Positions 1 through 8,401 of a DNA stretch of 22,079 bases are shown one piece after another. The notes under the pieces are model-generated. The model did no database searches. It saw nothing but the letters and a program-made list of their open reading frames with translations, and was not told the origin of the DNA. How positions within the stretch are numbered: the stretch's first letter is position 1; each line of letters opens with the position of its first letter. The position numbers and the translations under genes were made by a program. This stretch comes from a virus, in IMG/VR virus record IMGVR_UViG_3300032053_016456, positions 1 through 22,079 of that record. One strand, given 5' to 3'.

Positions 1-57
1 GATGACATCACCCGCTGTGGAGAAGACACTCCCGAAGATGATGAGAAGGGTTCCCAT
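1..57 (-). CDS. 5' end of a leftward gene, possibly membrane-anchored (partial)
   Basis: An ATG at 57-55 opens a frame that stays open for 19 codons to the window edge, reading MGTLLIIFGSVFSTAGDVI. The peptide is hydrophobic and could be a signal-anchor or first membrane helix. It starts 8 bases after the stop of the gene at 66-842, in the same direction, as expected for the next gene of the same operon. There is no good Shine-Dalgarno (SD) site just upstream, so the call rests on position and on the character of the short peptide. No function can be given. Confidence 0.35.
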   Translation of the reverse strand, partial: MGTLLIIFGSVFSTAGDVI

Positions 58-65
58 TGAATAGG

Positions 66-842
66 TTAGACAGCCCTCGCAACCTGTTCGCTCGGTCGAA
101 CCGTCGGCGCTTCAGGCGGGTAGTGAACCGGGGTGTGGTCGGCAAGTTTCAGGAACGCCTCTTCGTCAGTCTCCAGCATCAGCTTCTGGGCCAGCATGGT
201 GTCAGCGTCGGGAACATACTCCCCTGGGTGGGCACAGAGCTTCTTGATGGGCCTCCCGGATTCGTCCAAGAGCTCGATGTTCCGACTCCGGCCTCTCTTG
301 ATTCGGTATTTCTTGTCACCGACGATTAGGTGGAACAGATTCAGCCGGTCGAGCTCGTCCTGTTGCTGCGGGGTCAGGCACGACCTGAGTAGCTCTTCGG
401 CTCGTTGCTTGGCTTTGGCCTCTTTCTTCTGGCGTTCTTCAGCCTTTGCCTTCCACTCTGCCTCCCAGCGAGCAGTATTCTCCTCTTCTTGCTGGCGCTG
501 CTCCTGCTCCATCCGATGCCAGGCTTCCCGCTGCTCGGCCGAGGCCCTCCTGGTCGATTCTCTGGCCTCCTGGTGGACGTTCCATACTTGCCACACTTGG
601 ATATCCGTGGTGCTCGATCCGGTTCCTGGGTCGATATGAAAAAATGAATTCGTGCTGTCCGAGACCCCAGAAGATCCTTCGGTGTAATCCGAATTCCAAG
701 TTTTCCAGATGATGCGGTTGCTATGCAGGTAGGATACTGTGTCAATGTAGTCTTTGTTCCAAGAGCTCCAGACGTTCGGGGAATTCGCGTAATCCGTACT
801 AACTGTGGCCGAATTTCCTCGAATAAAACTAGGGATAAACAT
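66..842 (-). CDS. Hypothetical protein: Trp repeats, coiled coil and conserved C-terminal domain
   Basis: This 258-residue protein has three visible parts. The N-terminal part (about 1-90) carries three WxxWN motifs at residues 25-29, 46-50 and 84-88 in a Ser/Thr/Asn-rich background. Residues about 92-150 are rich in Glu, Gln, Arg, Lys and Ala, with the look of a long charged coiled coil. The C-terminal part (about 150-235) is a compact basic-then-acidic domain with the pattern LTPQQQDEL, YRIKRGRSRN, LCAHPGEYVPDADTMLAQKL. From memory this resembles a domain of unknown function seen in other large phages, but I cannot assign a role. The ATG lies 4 bases after the stop of the upstream gene, with only a weak AGGA-like ribosome site. 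It probably belongs to the operon that starts with the replication genes. Confidence 0.8.
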   Translation of the reverse strand: MFIPSFIRGNSATVSTDYANSPNVWSSWNKDYIDTVSYLHSNRIIWKTWNSDYTEGSSGVSDSTNSFFHIDPGTGSSTTDIQVWQVWNVHQEARESTRRASAEQREAWHRMEQEQRQQEEENTARWEAEWKAKAEERQKKEAKAKQRAEELLRSCLTPQQQDELDRLNLFHLIVGDKKYRIKRGRSRNIELLDESGRPIKKLCAHPGEYVPDADTMLAQKLMLETDEEAFLKLADHTPVHYPPEAPTVRPSEQVARAV

Positions 843-846
843 GGGC

Positions 847-1074
847 TCATCCTGCGACAGGGAAGGGGACCATAACGATCCGTTCTGCGTTAGGGTCGAA
901 CTCCTTCATGATCTCGCCCTTCTCGCCTTTTCCCTTGACGGTATAGGCGATGTAGCCTTTCTTCTTGAGGCGGGTGAAAGTCTCCTTGGCTGTCTCTACT
1001 TCGTCCTTGTTGTCGGAGTCCCACATGACCTTGGTGTCTCCGGTGGTGTCCATGATTGCTAGTTCCCCTTTCAT
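847..1074 (-). CDS. Small hypothetical phage protein (75 aa)
   Basis: This 75-residue protein begins MKGELAIMDTTGDTKVMWDS and continues with a Lys/Glu-rich middle and the segment KKKGYIAYTVKGKGEKGEI. It has no membrane segment and no cysteines. The alternation of acidic and basic residues suggests a small soluble alpha/beta protein. A strong SD site (AAAAGGAG) lies 5 bases before the ATG. The gene sits 11 bases after the gene at 1086-1385 and 4 bases before the gene at 66-842, so all three are probably on one transcript. The pattern GDTKVMWD...FTRLKKKGYIAY looks familiar from small proteins in other large phages, but no function is known to me. Confidence 0.8.
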   Translation of the reverse strand: MKGELAIMDTTGDTKVMWDSDNKDEVETAKETFTRLKKKGYIAYTVKGKGEKGEIMKEFDPNAERIVMVPFPVAG

Positions 1075-1085
1075 GACTTCTCCTT

Positions 1086-1385
1086 TTAGTTGGGTAGGGC
1101 GCTCTCGCGCCGACGTATATAAGACAGGTAATCGCCACGCATGTTCTCGGGCATTTCTACTTCTCCTAGGAGCGCGGTAGCGTAAAGAATCATGTCCTGC
1201 TTGACAAAAATAACCGGGGTAAATTCGAATCCGGTTCCATCATCCCGCAAGGAAACGGAAGCCAGGTGACGTACGTGTATTCTTATACCACCATTCACAC
1301 TGATTTCTTGTCCTGCGAAGGTTCCTAGAGAAGCCGCGTGATAGTAGACCTTCAGTTGCGGGTCGGACTGCGTGAGCATGTTCAT
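1086..1385 (-). CDS. Hypothetical protein (99 aa), coupled to the DNA polymerase gene
   Basis: The ATG at 1385 overlaps the TGA of the DNA polymerase gene in an ATGA arrangement, which points to translational coupling. A second in-frame ATG two codons later is an alternative start. The 99-residue product is mostly beta-like, with stretches such as YYHAASLGTFAGQEISVNGG and FEFTPVIFVKQDMILYATALL, and a basic segment YIRRRE near the end. I see no catalytic motif, cysteine cluster or membrane helix. Coupling to the polymerase suggests a replication-related job or shared timing, but that is inference only. Confidence 0.75.
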   Translation of the reverse strand: MNMLTQSDPQLKVYYHAASLGTFAGQEISVNGGIRIHVRHLASVSLRDDGTGFEFTPVIFVKQDMILYATALLGEVEMPENMRGDYLSYIRRRESALPN

Positions 1386-4252
1386 TCGGGGTCCCTTTCC
1401 TTAGGTCTCTCGAGTGCTTCGGTTTCTCCGTAGCTCGGTCCTATCTCCAAATCGTAAGCAAACTTGACTGGGAGGAAGGCAAATTTCTCGGCTACGCGCT
1501 GAGTAATGTACTTGTCGAAGAACGGGTAGAGTTTGTCGATATTCTTCTCGGGGACCTGCAAGACATAAGAGTCGTGAACGGTGATCAGGAGCTCGCCTTC
1601 GATCTCGGCGATGTTCTCGTCGATCTCGACGAGCTGTGACAAAACAAGATCACTTGAAGTGCTTTGAATCTTGAAGTTGATCGCCTCGCGATAAGCGCTG
1701 TTCCAGGCCTGCGAGTTGTCATAATCGAGTATCAGGTTGGGGAATCTTCGATAACGGCCGAAGAGTGTTGATACCTTCTTGTATCGCTTGACCTCTTCTT
1801 TGATTTTATCGATATAGTCCTGGATTCCTGGAAAGCTTTGGAAGAAAAATGCCTGGGTTTGTTTGGCTTCGTCTAGAGGGATCTCGGCCTGCTCTCCGAT
1901 TTTCTTGGGACCGCCGCCGTAGGCCGTGCAGAACACACAGGTTTTGGCGATCTTTCTCTTCTTGGCCATGCCAATGTCGGTGTTCTTCTTGGCCTTGATC
2001 TCCTCGTAGTCGATTTTGTAGATTTTCGATGCGACGAAACTGTGGATGTCCTTGCCCTCGTTGAGTGCGGCGATGAGATCTGCGTCTGGGGCGTAGGCGG
2101 TGAGCACCCGGAGCTCGGCGCCCGAGATGTCACAGTTGACGATTACGTGCCCGGGCTTGCTAGGGACGAAGAGCTTCTTGATGTTGTAGCCCGGGTAGAG
2201 GACGACTTCTTCCCCATCGACAACCCGTAAGCGGCGTCCGGAAACTCCACTTAGATTCTGCATATTTGGACCGGTACTGGACAAACGTCCAGTTGTAGTC
2301 CCTTGTAGGTGGAACGAGCAATGAATGCGTCCATCGCTCATCAGGTTCCCCTTGATGCTTTTGTTGATGGTCTTCAGGACCTGCTTGGCCTCTCGGTACT
2401 GGATCAGCTTCTCGGCGAACTCGGCGCGCGGGTCGTCAGCCGCGTAGTGCTTGACGAAGGCGTCCATCGCCTTTTTGTTGGTGCTTTCAGTGAAGACCCC
2501 TGCAATAGCGGTGAATTGCAAATTCTCAAACATGACCTTGAAGGTCTGCGGCGGGGAATTTGGATTGAAGTCGACACCGGTCAAGCCAATTAGGTCATTG
2601 GTGAGGTTCTTGGCTCGGCTGGTAGCTTCCCTTTCCAGCACTTTCATGTAATCTTTGTCAACTGCGAAACCACAGTATTCCATCTTGGCAATGACCCGGC
2701 TAACCGGGATGTAGAGTGCGCGCATGACGCCCACGCCGCTGTTCATCGTTCCTTCGCGACTGATCCGCTCGATCTGCCCTCGTAGTACTTGCCAGGTAAC
2801 ATCAGCGTCGGCCGAGGCATATTTTACGAGAGTCTCGAGTGGAACGTGCTCAAAGCCCCCGGCCTTTTTCTTTTTCTTCGGCGAGTCGAGTTGGAGCTCG
2901 GTCTTGAGAGCCTTGATTGCCTTGTTGGAACGGGCGAGGGCGGACTTGGCGAGTTTGAGCTCTTGGCCCTTGACGATCTTGATCCGTTCTTTGATAGTAG
3001 CCTGCTCGAGCAGATGCGCGCCGAGGGTACACCACTTGACGTACTTTTCATCGTCATCAGAATCGAGGTTGTCAGGGAACTGGTTTCCGACGTACATGTC
3101 GAACAGATCCTGATCGGTGTAGACTTCTCCGGTTTCCCGTTCCTTGCGGAGCTCCTGCTTTAGCTCTTCGTCATAGGCTTGGTAGGCGGGGGCATAGATC
3201 GGGCCGATCTTCTTCAGCGAGAACATGTCCTTCTTGTCTTCGTCCAGGAAATGCTCTCCGAGAAGAGAGTCCCACTTCACGTTGGAGACCTTGATTTTGT
3301 AGAGCATCTCCAGGAACTTCAAATCGTACTTATAGTTGTGAAAGACCTTCGGTTTTCCGCTCTCCAACAGCCAGCGAATTTTGTCGAGGATTTGGTCACG
3401 TTCCTCTTTGGAATAGCCTGCGCTCGGGTGATCGACCAGAATGGTTGCGGCCTTCCCCTCGTCCCAGCCGATCGAGATCATTAGCATTCGCGGGTCTGGA
3501 TGATCGTAGGGATACAGTGTGTTTGTCTCAGTGTCGACCGAGATGTTCCATTTCATCGGAGAGATTCCGTCACGCTGATAGTAGAAGATTTCAGTGATCA
3601 ACTCAGCGACTTCGGTAGGGGAACGCGGGTAACGGTAGTCGATTTTGATAGGTTCAATTTCGATACCAAGCGCGCGTTGGATGGCTTGATCAAAGATTCT
3701 TTCGACTTGATAGAGAAGCCCTGGAGTAGCAGCGAGTTTCTTGGGAGAGACCAGCGGGAAGATCTTAGTTTTCTTTTCCCCCAAGGGTGTGAGGAGAGAG
3801 TAGTCTAAGGACTTTCCGAAGACAGTTTCGATTTTGCCGACAGGGAGCCCCAAGGCTTTTAGCGGCTCGGAGCCCGTAGTGATAAATACTGGTAGGTCCA
3901 TCGGGCCAGCTGGGTCAATCTCAGCGAGTTCCTTTTTGAGAAGAACGGCGCAGTGCTTCTTATGGTCGGCAGTAGGCTTTGAAATTGTTCGAACGGAGTA
4001 GGAGTAGTAGACTTTGAGGTCCTTGTATCTCTTTTTTTGAACTTCACGGACGACGCGAGAGATCATGCTCTTATCTAGATCCAAGAAAGATCCGGATCCG
4101 ATGATTGCGTGGTGTGTAGGCATGAAGGGGATTATCACCAAGTGGGCCGATTTCGGACCGCCTGTGCCAATATTCGCGCAAACTTCTCGGTATGATGGAC
4201 ACCCTTTGCAGAGGTCTGTTTTCATCTCGGGTGTATAGGTGTGCATTCCCAT
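1382..4252 (-). CDS. polA: Family A DNA polymerase with 3'-5' exonuclease and UDG-like N-terminal domain
   Basis: This 956-residue replicative polymerase has three regions. Residues about 1-195 resemble a family 4-type uracil-DNA glycosylase fold: CKGC at 15-18, a further Cys at 101 and a terminal FPLVSP at 165-170. The usual catalytic motifs are missing, so the domain is probably structural. Residues about 235-490 form the proofreading exonuclease, with DTE at 240-242, NYKYD at 306-310 and YASAD at 478-482, plus a Lys-rich insertion around 355-470. The polymerase core has TGRLSS at 654-659, motif A with Asp708 (DISGAELR), motif B with Arg766, Lys770, Phe774 and Tyr778, and motif C HDS at 893-895. 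Phe774 is the position that usually favours discrimination against dideoxynucleotides. The ATG follows AAAGGAG by 6 bases. The gene lies 18 bases after the primase-helicase gene. Confidence 0.97.
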   Translation of the reverse strand: MGMHTYTPEMKTDLCKGCPSYREVCANIGTGGPKSAHLVIIPFMPTHHAIIGSGSFLDLDKSMISRVVREVQKKRYKDLKVYYSYSVRTISKPTADHKKHCAVLLKKELAEIDPAGPMDLPVFITTGSEPLKALGLPVGKIETVFGKSLDYSLLTPLGEKKTKIFPLVSPKKLAATPGLLYQVERIFDQAIQRALGIEIEPIKIDYRYPRSPTEVAELITEIFYYQRDGISPMKWNISVDTETNTLYPYDHPDPRMLMISIGWDEGKAATILVDHPSAGYSKEERDQILDKIRWLLESGKPKVFHNYKYDLKFLEMLYKIKVSNVKWDSLLGEHFLDEDKKDMFSLKKIGPIYAPAYQAYDEELKQELRKERETGEVYTDQDLFDMYVGNQFPDNLDSDDDEKYVKWCTLGAHLLEQATIKERIKIVKGQELKLAKSALARSNKAIKALKTELQLDSPKKKKKAGGFEHVPLETLVKYASADADVTWQVLRGQIERISREGTMNSGVGVMRALYIPVSRVIAKMEYCGFAVDKDYMKVLEREATSRAKNLTNDLIGLTGVDFNPNSPPQTFKVMFENLQFTAIAGVFTESTNKKAMDAFVKHYAADDPRAEFAEKLIQYREAKQVLKTINKSIKGNLMSDGRIHCSFHLQGTTTGRLSSTGPNMQNLSGVSGRRLRVVDGEEVVLYPGYNIKKLFVPSKPGHVIVNCDISGAELRVLTAYAPDADLIAALNEGKDIHSFVASKIYKIDYEEIKAKKNTDIGMAKKRKIAKTCVFCTAYGGGPKKIGEQAEIPLDEAKQTQAFFFQSFPGIQDYIDKIKEEVKRYKKVSTLFGRYRRFPNLILDYDNSQAWNSAYREAINFKIQSTSSDLVLSQLVEIDENIAEIEGELLITVHDSYVLQVPEKNIDKLYPFFDKYITQRVAEKFAFLPVKFAYDLEIGPSYGETEALERPKERDPE

Positions 4253-4270
4253 GCGAGACTCCTTTGCAAG

Positions 4271-7200
4271 TTATATGTCGCCAAATTTGTGGAGGCAATC
4301 GCTTTCTGAAATCAGTTGCACGGGGGCAGTCATTGAGGCGTGCAAATTTGGAATGATCATTCCTAGTACTTGCAGATCGATGATGGAATAGTCGTACTCG
4401 TTTGCTCCAGAACGGAGTAGATCGTTGACTTTGGTCTGGAGGGGGGAGGGGAGTGAGGTCTTCGAAATGTCGTACTTGCTATTGGCGACAGTGCTACGCA
4501 GGCGCTGAGGGGTGCGGAATTTGAAATTTTTCGAGTTGGCAAGTACGGTGTTGGAGAGTTCTACCCAGCGGATTAGCAGATGCTTGTCATCGAGAAGATG
4601 AACGCCAATAGTTGGAAGATCGAAGGCAGTAGGGTCCTGGAGGACTTCCTCGAGTTTGATAATCGATTTCGGATAGTTTGTAGAAACCATCATAGCGGGG
4701 AAAGGAGTCCACAGGATGCTTTTGAGTAATGGGGTTGCATCGTCATCGTCGACCATGTTGGCGATCTGTATGGTTTTTAGTCGAGCGAACTTCTCTATGA
4801 CTTCGAGATAATCTGGGACCCCGACAATCTTCATGATGCAAGCGGCTGGGGCCAAGAGCTCGATTAGTCGGTCCATCAGACCAAATTTGCTCAGTTCATG
4901 GATAATCGTCTTACAAGTTTCTCGGATTTCAGGGATGCGGTGGAAAAGGCAGAGAGTAATTTTTTTACGTAGATCGCGCATCTGCTCTGGATTGAACTTC
5001 GCGCGTATCTTGGAGATCGGTGAGTAGAAGTTGTCGATACGCATGGTCTCGATGGGCACGAATCGGGAAAGGTCTCGGTATTCGTTCATTGAGTGGATCC
5101 CAGCGACGAAGACCGGGCAACGCAAGCTGAAAGCGTGGGAGCTCATGTCCGAGTTGCCCATCATGACCACTGCACCCTTAGAGGTGTTGCGGATGTTGTT
5201 CAGGATGGAGTTGACCGCTTCGCTCTGCTTGGTCAGGCCTGGGCGGTTCGACTGTTCGAACTCGTCTAGGCACAGACGCAGTGTAGATCCATTGATTAGA
5301 CCACGGATCCCGGCCCAGGAATAGCTATCGATGTAGTTCGCTGCTTCGCACAGATAGTATCCGTCGGGGTCCCGGGAGCGGTACATGAAGGACATCAGAG
5401 CAGATTTTCCGGAGTGGGAAGGACCTTTCAAACGCAGTGCGGTCATTGTTGGGAAGGCACTGGCGATCGGAGTGTAAAGGACGTCGGCGGCCAGGATCTT
5501 CTGGGATAGTCCGTTCTCCTTTTCCTCAAGTTGCCAACCATTGAGTAGGTCCACGATCGTCTCGAATACCTCTTTGGCATCAAAGCCTTTTCCTTCGTAG
5601 AGGTCCCCTGGGGTGTGAATGAATTCGCTCCAAGGCGCTGTTCCTGGAATAAAGAGCAGTTGTCCTTCCCTGGCGGTGAGCTTGGGGGTTTCAACGTCAG
5701 AAAAAATGATCTCTCCGTCGGTAATTTCTCCCTTGATCAAGGTTTTCCCATTTGATATGTAAGTCACATCGTCGATAAGATGCATACCGCTGGTCAGCTC
5801 CTTGATGGCACCTCGGGGAGCTGTATTCATATTTACAATCTCAACAGCTTGCTGCAGGCACAGGTTCCGCAGCTTGGTCGCGGCTTCGAATGGCTTCGGA
5901 TAGAGATCTCCGTTTTTGGTGAATTTGCTCTCCACTTCCAGAGGCTCGCCAATCTTCTTGCAATATTCTTGAAGAGTCATGCTGATCGCAGTTTGCAATT
6001 CCAACCGGCACCGGTCGGACTGCTTTCCTACGGGAAGGTTGACCAAGCTTCGGGTTGCCGGGTCGTACATGATGTGGGATCTCGCTCCGTTGGTGTCTTC
6101 GTAGTAAAGGGGCGAGAAGCGCCGTTGTAGGTCGTGAGCGATCTTGATGACAAAGGATGCGATGGAGGACTCGTCTAGATCGTCAAGTAGCGCGGCGGGG
6201 ATGAGGTCAGTTTTGATCCCAAGTTCTTTTTCGATTCTTTGGTGCAGGGCCACTCGGTCCGCATCAAAGAGGCATTTGGAGATGTTGGTGATCTGGTTGA
6301 TCTGAGTGAGGTCATCCGTGTCGGCGAGCCTTGGGGCTAGGATCTCATAGGCCCAGTCGGACTTGGCCGCGAGGTTGTCCTGCACCATCTTCCAGAATAC
6401 TTCGAAACCGAATTTCCCAACCGCCTCTTCTGGGTCGATGCGGGACGGAGCATCGAAGGGCCAGACCATGACTTTCTTTATCAGGTCTGCGCTGCTCTTC
6501 AGAATGTGCTGCGCCCATCCAATTCCGCCTCCGTCATTATCAGGGACGATGTGCAGGTTCGAGATTCCGAAGTCAGCCAAGAACTGTAGATTGACTTCAT
6601 GATTCCCTCCAGTTGAGATAACGCACAGATCGTCATGTCCCGCGGCGCGGCTGTGGGAGAGGATCGATAGTGCATCGAACTCGCCTTCGAACACGTAAAC
6701 CGGGTTGTCCTGTAGATTACCAAGTAAATGGACGAAAGTGTTCAGGCAGAATACGCCTTCGTAAGTGTCGACGAATTCGTCCGAGATCAACCGAAAATTC
6801 TTGGAGAAAGGCTCGCGAGTTTTGATGTAACTGATCGTAGATGGGGAACTGAAGGGGAACATGGCGATATGGCCGATAGTGTGCAACGCATTGGCCAGGT
6901 ACACATGGGCCAGAATTGGCTGGTAAAACTGCGAAATTCGGGAGGTCTCGAGAAACGATTTCAGCTTGGCCACAGGTGGAACGATGCCGATGGGCCAGAG
7001 TTGCGAGGTAGAGAAATCTAGACTGCGTGTGCGTAACCAATTGATGGCTGCTTCGGCGTAAGGTTCGGTCTTGATCAATTGCTCGCGGAATTCATTGTTA
7101 CAGGCCCGGAAAAAGGCCATCTTCATCTCATTGTGCTCCTTGGCCATCTGGAGCTTCTCTGCTGTTTTTCCGGGGAATTTGATGTTGAAGCGCTGGCTCA

Positions 7201-7507
7201 GATCACCGATGACATTTAGTGTGGTGTACCCGGACAGCTTCCGGTAAAAGTCCAATGGGTTCCATTCACGATAACCGCACCCATGGCAGTAAACGAACCC
7301 CTTTTCGATCAGGATGTCCATCGACGGGGTGCTCTCTTGATGCTCTAGGCACGACCCTCGGATGGTACCTCCCGACTTTTTCCATTTTCCGTCTGGCTTG
7401 AACTCGCAGGCTACACTAAACCAATCATCTACACTGATCTTCGTCCAGAGCCCTTTCAGAAATTCGCGACTGAGTGGCGCGGTTTTCTTGTTGGCTTTGG
7501 AGCTCAC
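4271..7507 (-). CDS. Primase-helicase fusion (zinc ribbon, TOPRIM, P-loop ATPase)
   Basis: This protein of about 1078 residues combines primase and helicase functions. A CHC2-type zinc ribbon lies near the N-terminus (Cys53, His56, Cys74, Cys77). It is followed by a TOPRIM catalytic domain with EGEFDAL (from Glu274) and PDNDGGG (around 322-328). A C-terminal ATPase has Walker A GPSHSGKS at 695-702, Walker B LCLDEFE at 745-751 and a downstream sensor-like VVMMGNSD. The layout is that of phage primase-helicases, but the ATPase looks more like an AAA+/SF3 type than RecA-like DnaB. That subclass is my inference. I chose the GTG at 7507 because AAAGGAGAGG lies just upstream and the GTG overlaps the TGA of the upstream nuclease gene (GTGA). 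A longer frame opening at 7588 has no such support. Confidence 0.93.
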   Translation of the reverse strand: MSSKANKKTAPLSREFLKGLWTKISVDDWFSVACEFKPDGKWKKSGGTIRGSCLEHQESTPSMDILIEKGFVYCHGCGYREWNPLDFYRKLSGYTTLNVIGDLSQRFNIKFPGKTAEKLQMAKEHNEMKMAFFRACNNEFREQLIKTEPYAEAAINWLRTRSLDFSTSQLWPIGIVPPVAKLKSFLETSRISQFYQPILAHVYLANALHTIGHIAMFPFSSPSTISYIKTREPFSKNFRLISDEFVDTYEGVFCLNTFVHLLGNLQDNPVYVFEGEFDALSILSHSRAAGHDDLCVISTGGNHEVNLQFLADFGISNLHIVPDNDGGGIGWAQHILKSSADLIKKVMVWPFDAPSRIDPEEAVGKFGFEVFWKMVQDNLAAKSDWAYEILAPRLADTDDLTQINQITNISKCLFDADRVALHQRIEKELGIKTDLIPAALLDDLDESSIASFVIKIAHDLQRRFSPLYYEDTNGARSHIMYDPATRSLVNLPVGKQSDRCRLELQTAISMTLQEYCKKIGEPLEVESKFTKNGDLYPKPFEAATKLRNLCLQQAVEIVNMNTAPRGAIKELTSGMHLIDDVTYISNGKTLIKGEITDGEIIFSDVETPKLTAREGQLLFIPGTAPWSEFIHTPGDLYEGKGFDAKEVFETIVDLLNGWQLEEKENGLSQKILAADVLYTPIASAFPTMTALRLKGPSHSGKSALMSFMYRSRDPDGYYLCEAANYIDSYSWAGIRGLINGSTLRLCLDEFEQSNRPGLTKQSEAVNSILNNIRNTSKGAVVMMGNSDMSSHAFSLRCPVFVAGIHSMNEYRDLSRFVPIETMRIDNFYSPISKIRAKFNPEQMRDLRKKITLCLFHRIPEIRETCKTIIHELSKFGLMDRLIELLAPAACIMKIVGVPDYLEVIEKFARLKTIQIANMVDDDDATPLLKSILWTPFPAMMVSTNYPKSIIKLEEVLQDPTAFDLPTIGVHLLDDKHLLIRWVELSNTVLANSKNFKFRTPQRLRSTVANSKYDISKTSLPSPLQTKVNDLLRSGANEYDYSIIDLQVLGMIIPNLHASMTAPVQLISESDCLHKFGDI

Positions 7508-8325
7508 GATTGATCCTCTCCTTTCGTTACGGGATGCTGCATGTTGAGCGGACAGGCGGGCATGTAGCCACAGAACGAGCACAGCCAACTTTTGATCGCT
7601 CGGTCAGTCTGAGCCTGTTCAGCGCTACCATTGAGGTAGCTGACGAACCAGGGGACGAGGTCGTTTTCAATTGTCACGCGGGATATCATGGGGAGCCAGA
7701 CAATATGGTCTTTTTGAATGAAGTTGAAGGCCATTTGGACCCCGGAGAGATCGGGGAATTTTGTCATAGCGCCCACGGCGTAGAGCTTGTGCTGGTGTCC
7801 GTATTTTTCTTGAACTTGGGGCAGGTCTAGTTTCTCACCGCTTTTGTGGTCGATAATGATCACATAGTTGTCGGGGGTTTTGAATGCTAAGTCCCAGATG
7901 CCTTTGAACAGTTCACTCTTGTCGTTGTACGGTGCAGCCTGAAGGTCGTCGGTGAAGCTGAATTTATGCTCGATAAATTCCTCGGAGATCGAATGCTTTT
8001 GTTTGTAGGCCTGAACCTTTTCGGTAAACATACGAATGTTGTGAAGATAGCTCATAGCTTCTTCTGTTTCTACACTGGTTAGCTTTTCTCTCATGGAGAT
8101 ACCCAATAGAGTTTGTTGGAGCGCCCCTTCGGGAATCCCTTGTAGAAAAGATTCGAGCATACGATGAACAGCTTTTCCGATTCGAGAGCCCGGACTTCGT
8201 GGGGGTGCGATTTCGCGAATGCGCTTCAGGTACTTCAGTTGAAAACTAAAAGGGCAATTTCTGGCTAGCGCGGCTTTGCTCATCGACCAAGGTTTCAGAG
8301 TACGAGCTGCATCTGAGAGTTGCAT
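7504..8325 (-). CDS. RecB/Cas4-like PD-(D/E)XK nuclease with Fe-S cysteines
   Basis: This nuclease of about 273 residues should cut single-stranded or end-processed DNA during recombination or replication. The motifs are in order: Cys24 in RNCPFSF, the helix GKAVHRMLE with His54, acidic residues at 117-119, GIWD with Asp145, IIDHK with Asp159 and Lys161, and the Q..Y pair Gln178/Tyr182. The C-terminus carries Cys249-x2-Cys252-x5-Cys258, which together with Cys24 makes the four-cysteine iron-sulphur staple known in Cas4 and AddB. The ATG at 8325 is preceded by GGAGG at 8 bases. An upstream extension to 8445 lacks an SD site and runs through a hairpin. The stop overlaps the primase-helicase start, so the two are translationally coupled. 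A second, diverged copy of this family lies at 11870-12673. Confidence 0.92.
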   Translation of the reverse strand: MQLSDAARTLKPWSMSKAALARNCPFSFQLKYLKRIREIAPPRSPGSRIGKAVHRMLESFLQGIPEGALQQTLLGISMREKLTSVETEEAMSYLHNIRMFTEKVQAYKQKHSISEEFIEHKFSFTDDLQAAPYNDKSELFKGIWDLAFKTPDNYVIIIDHKSGEKLDLPQVQEKYGHQHKLYAVGAMTKFPDLSGVQMAFNFIQKDHIVWLPMISRVTIENDLVPWFVSYLNGSAEQAQTDRAIKSWLCSFCGYMPACPLNMQHPVTKGEDQS

Positions 8326-8345
8326 TCGTTGGGCCTCCGCGATGA

Positions 8346-8392
8346 CGGAAGAAAGCAATGCCCAGGATAGGGTACCGTCCCGGGCATTGCTT
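8346..8392 (-). terminator. Hairpin terminator or attenuator after the 9232-8402 gene
   Basis: Bases 8353-8363 (AAGCAATGCCC) and 8382-8392 (GGGCATTGCTT) are perfect 11-bp inverted repeats. Three more pairs are possible inside, after one mismatch. On the minus strand the stem is followed directly by TTTCTT, which is terminator-like. It sits just after the stop of the gene at 8402-9232 and before the SD site of the nuclease gene. Partial termination here would make more of the upstream protein than of the nuclease, primase and polymerase. Confidence 0.65.
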
Positions 8393-8401
8393 GTCGTTTG
8401 A

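Noticed and set aside
4435-4460. G-rich run as a possible G-quadruplex
   Set aside because: There are not four separate runs of three G with loops. It is explained by coding sequence on the other strand.
7508-7588. Longer N-terminus for the primase-helicase from a start at 7588
   Set aside because: The extension lies inside the upstream nuclease gene and lacks an SD site. The GTG at 7507 has a strong one and overlaps the upstream stop.
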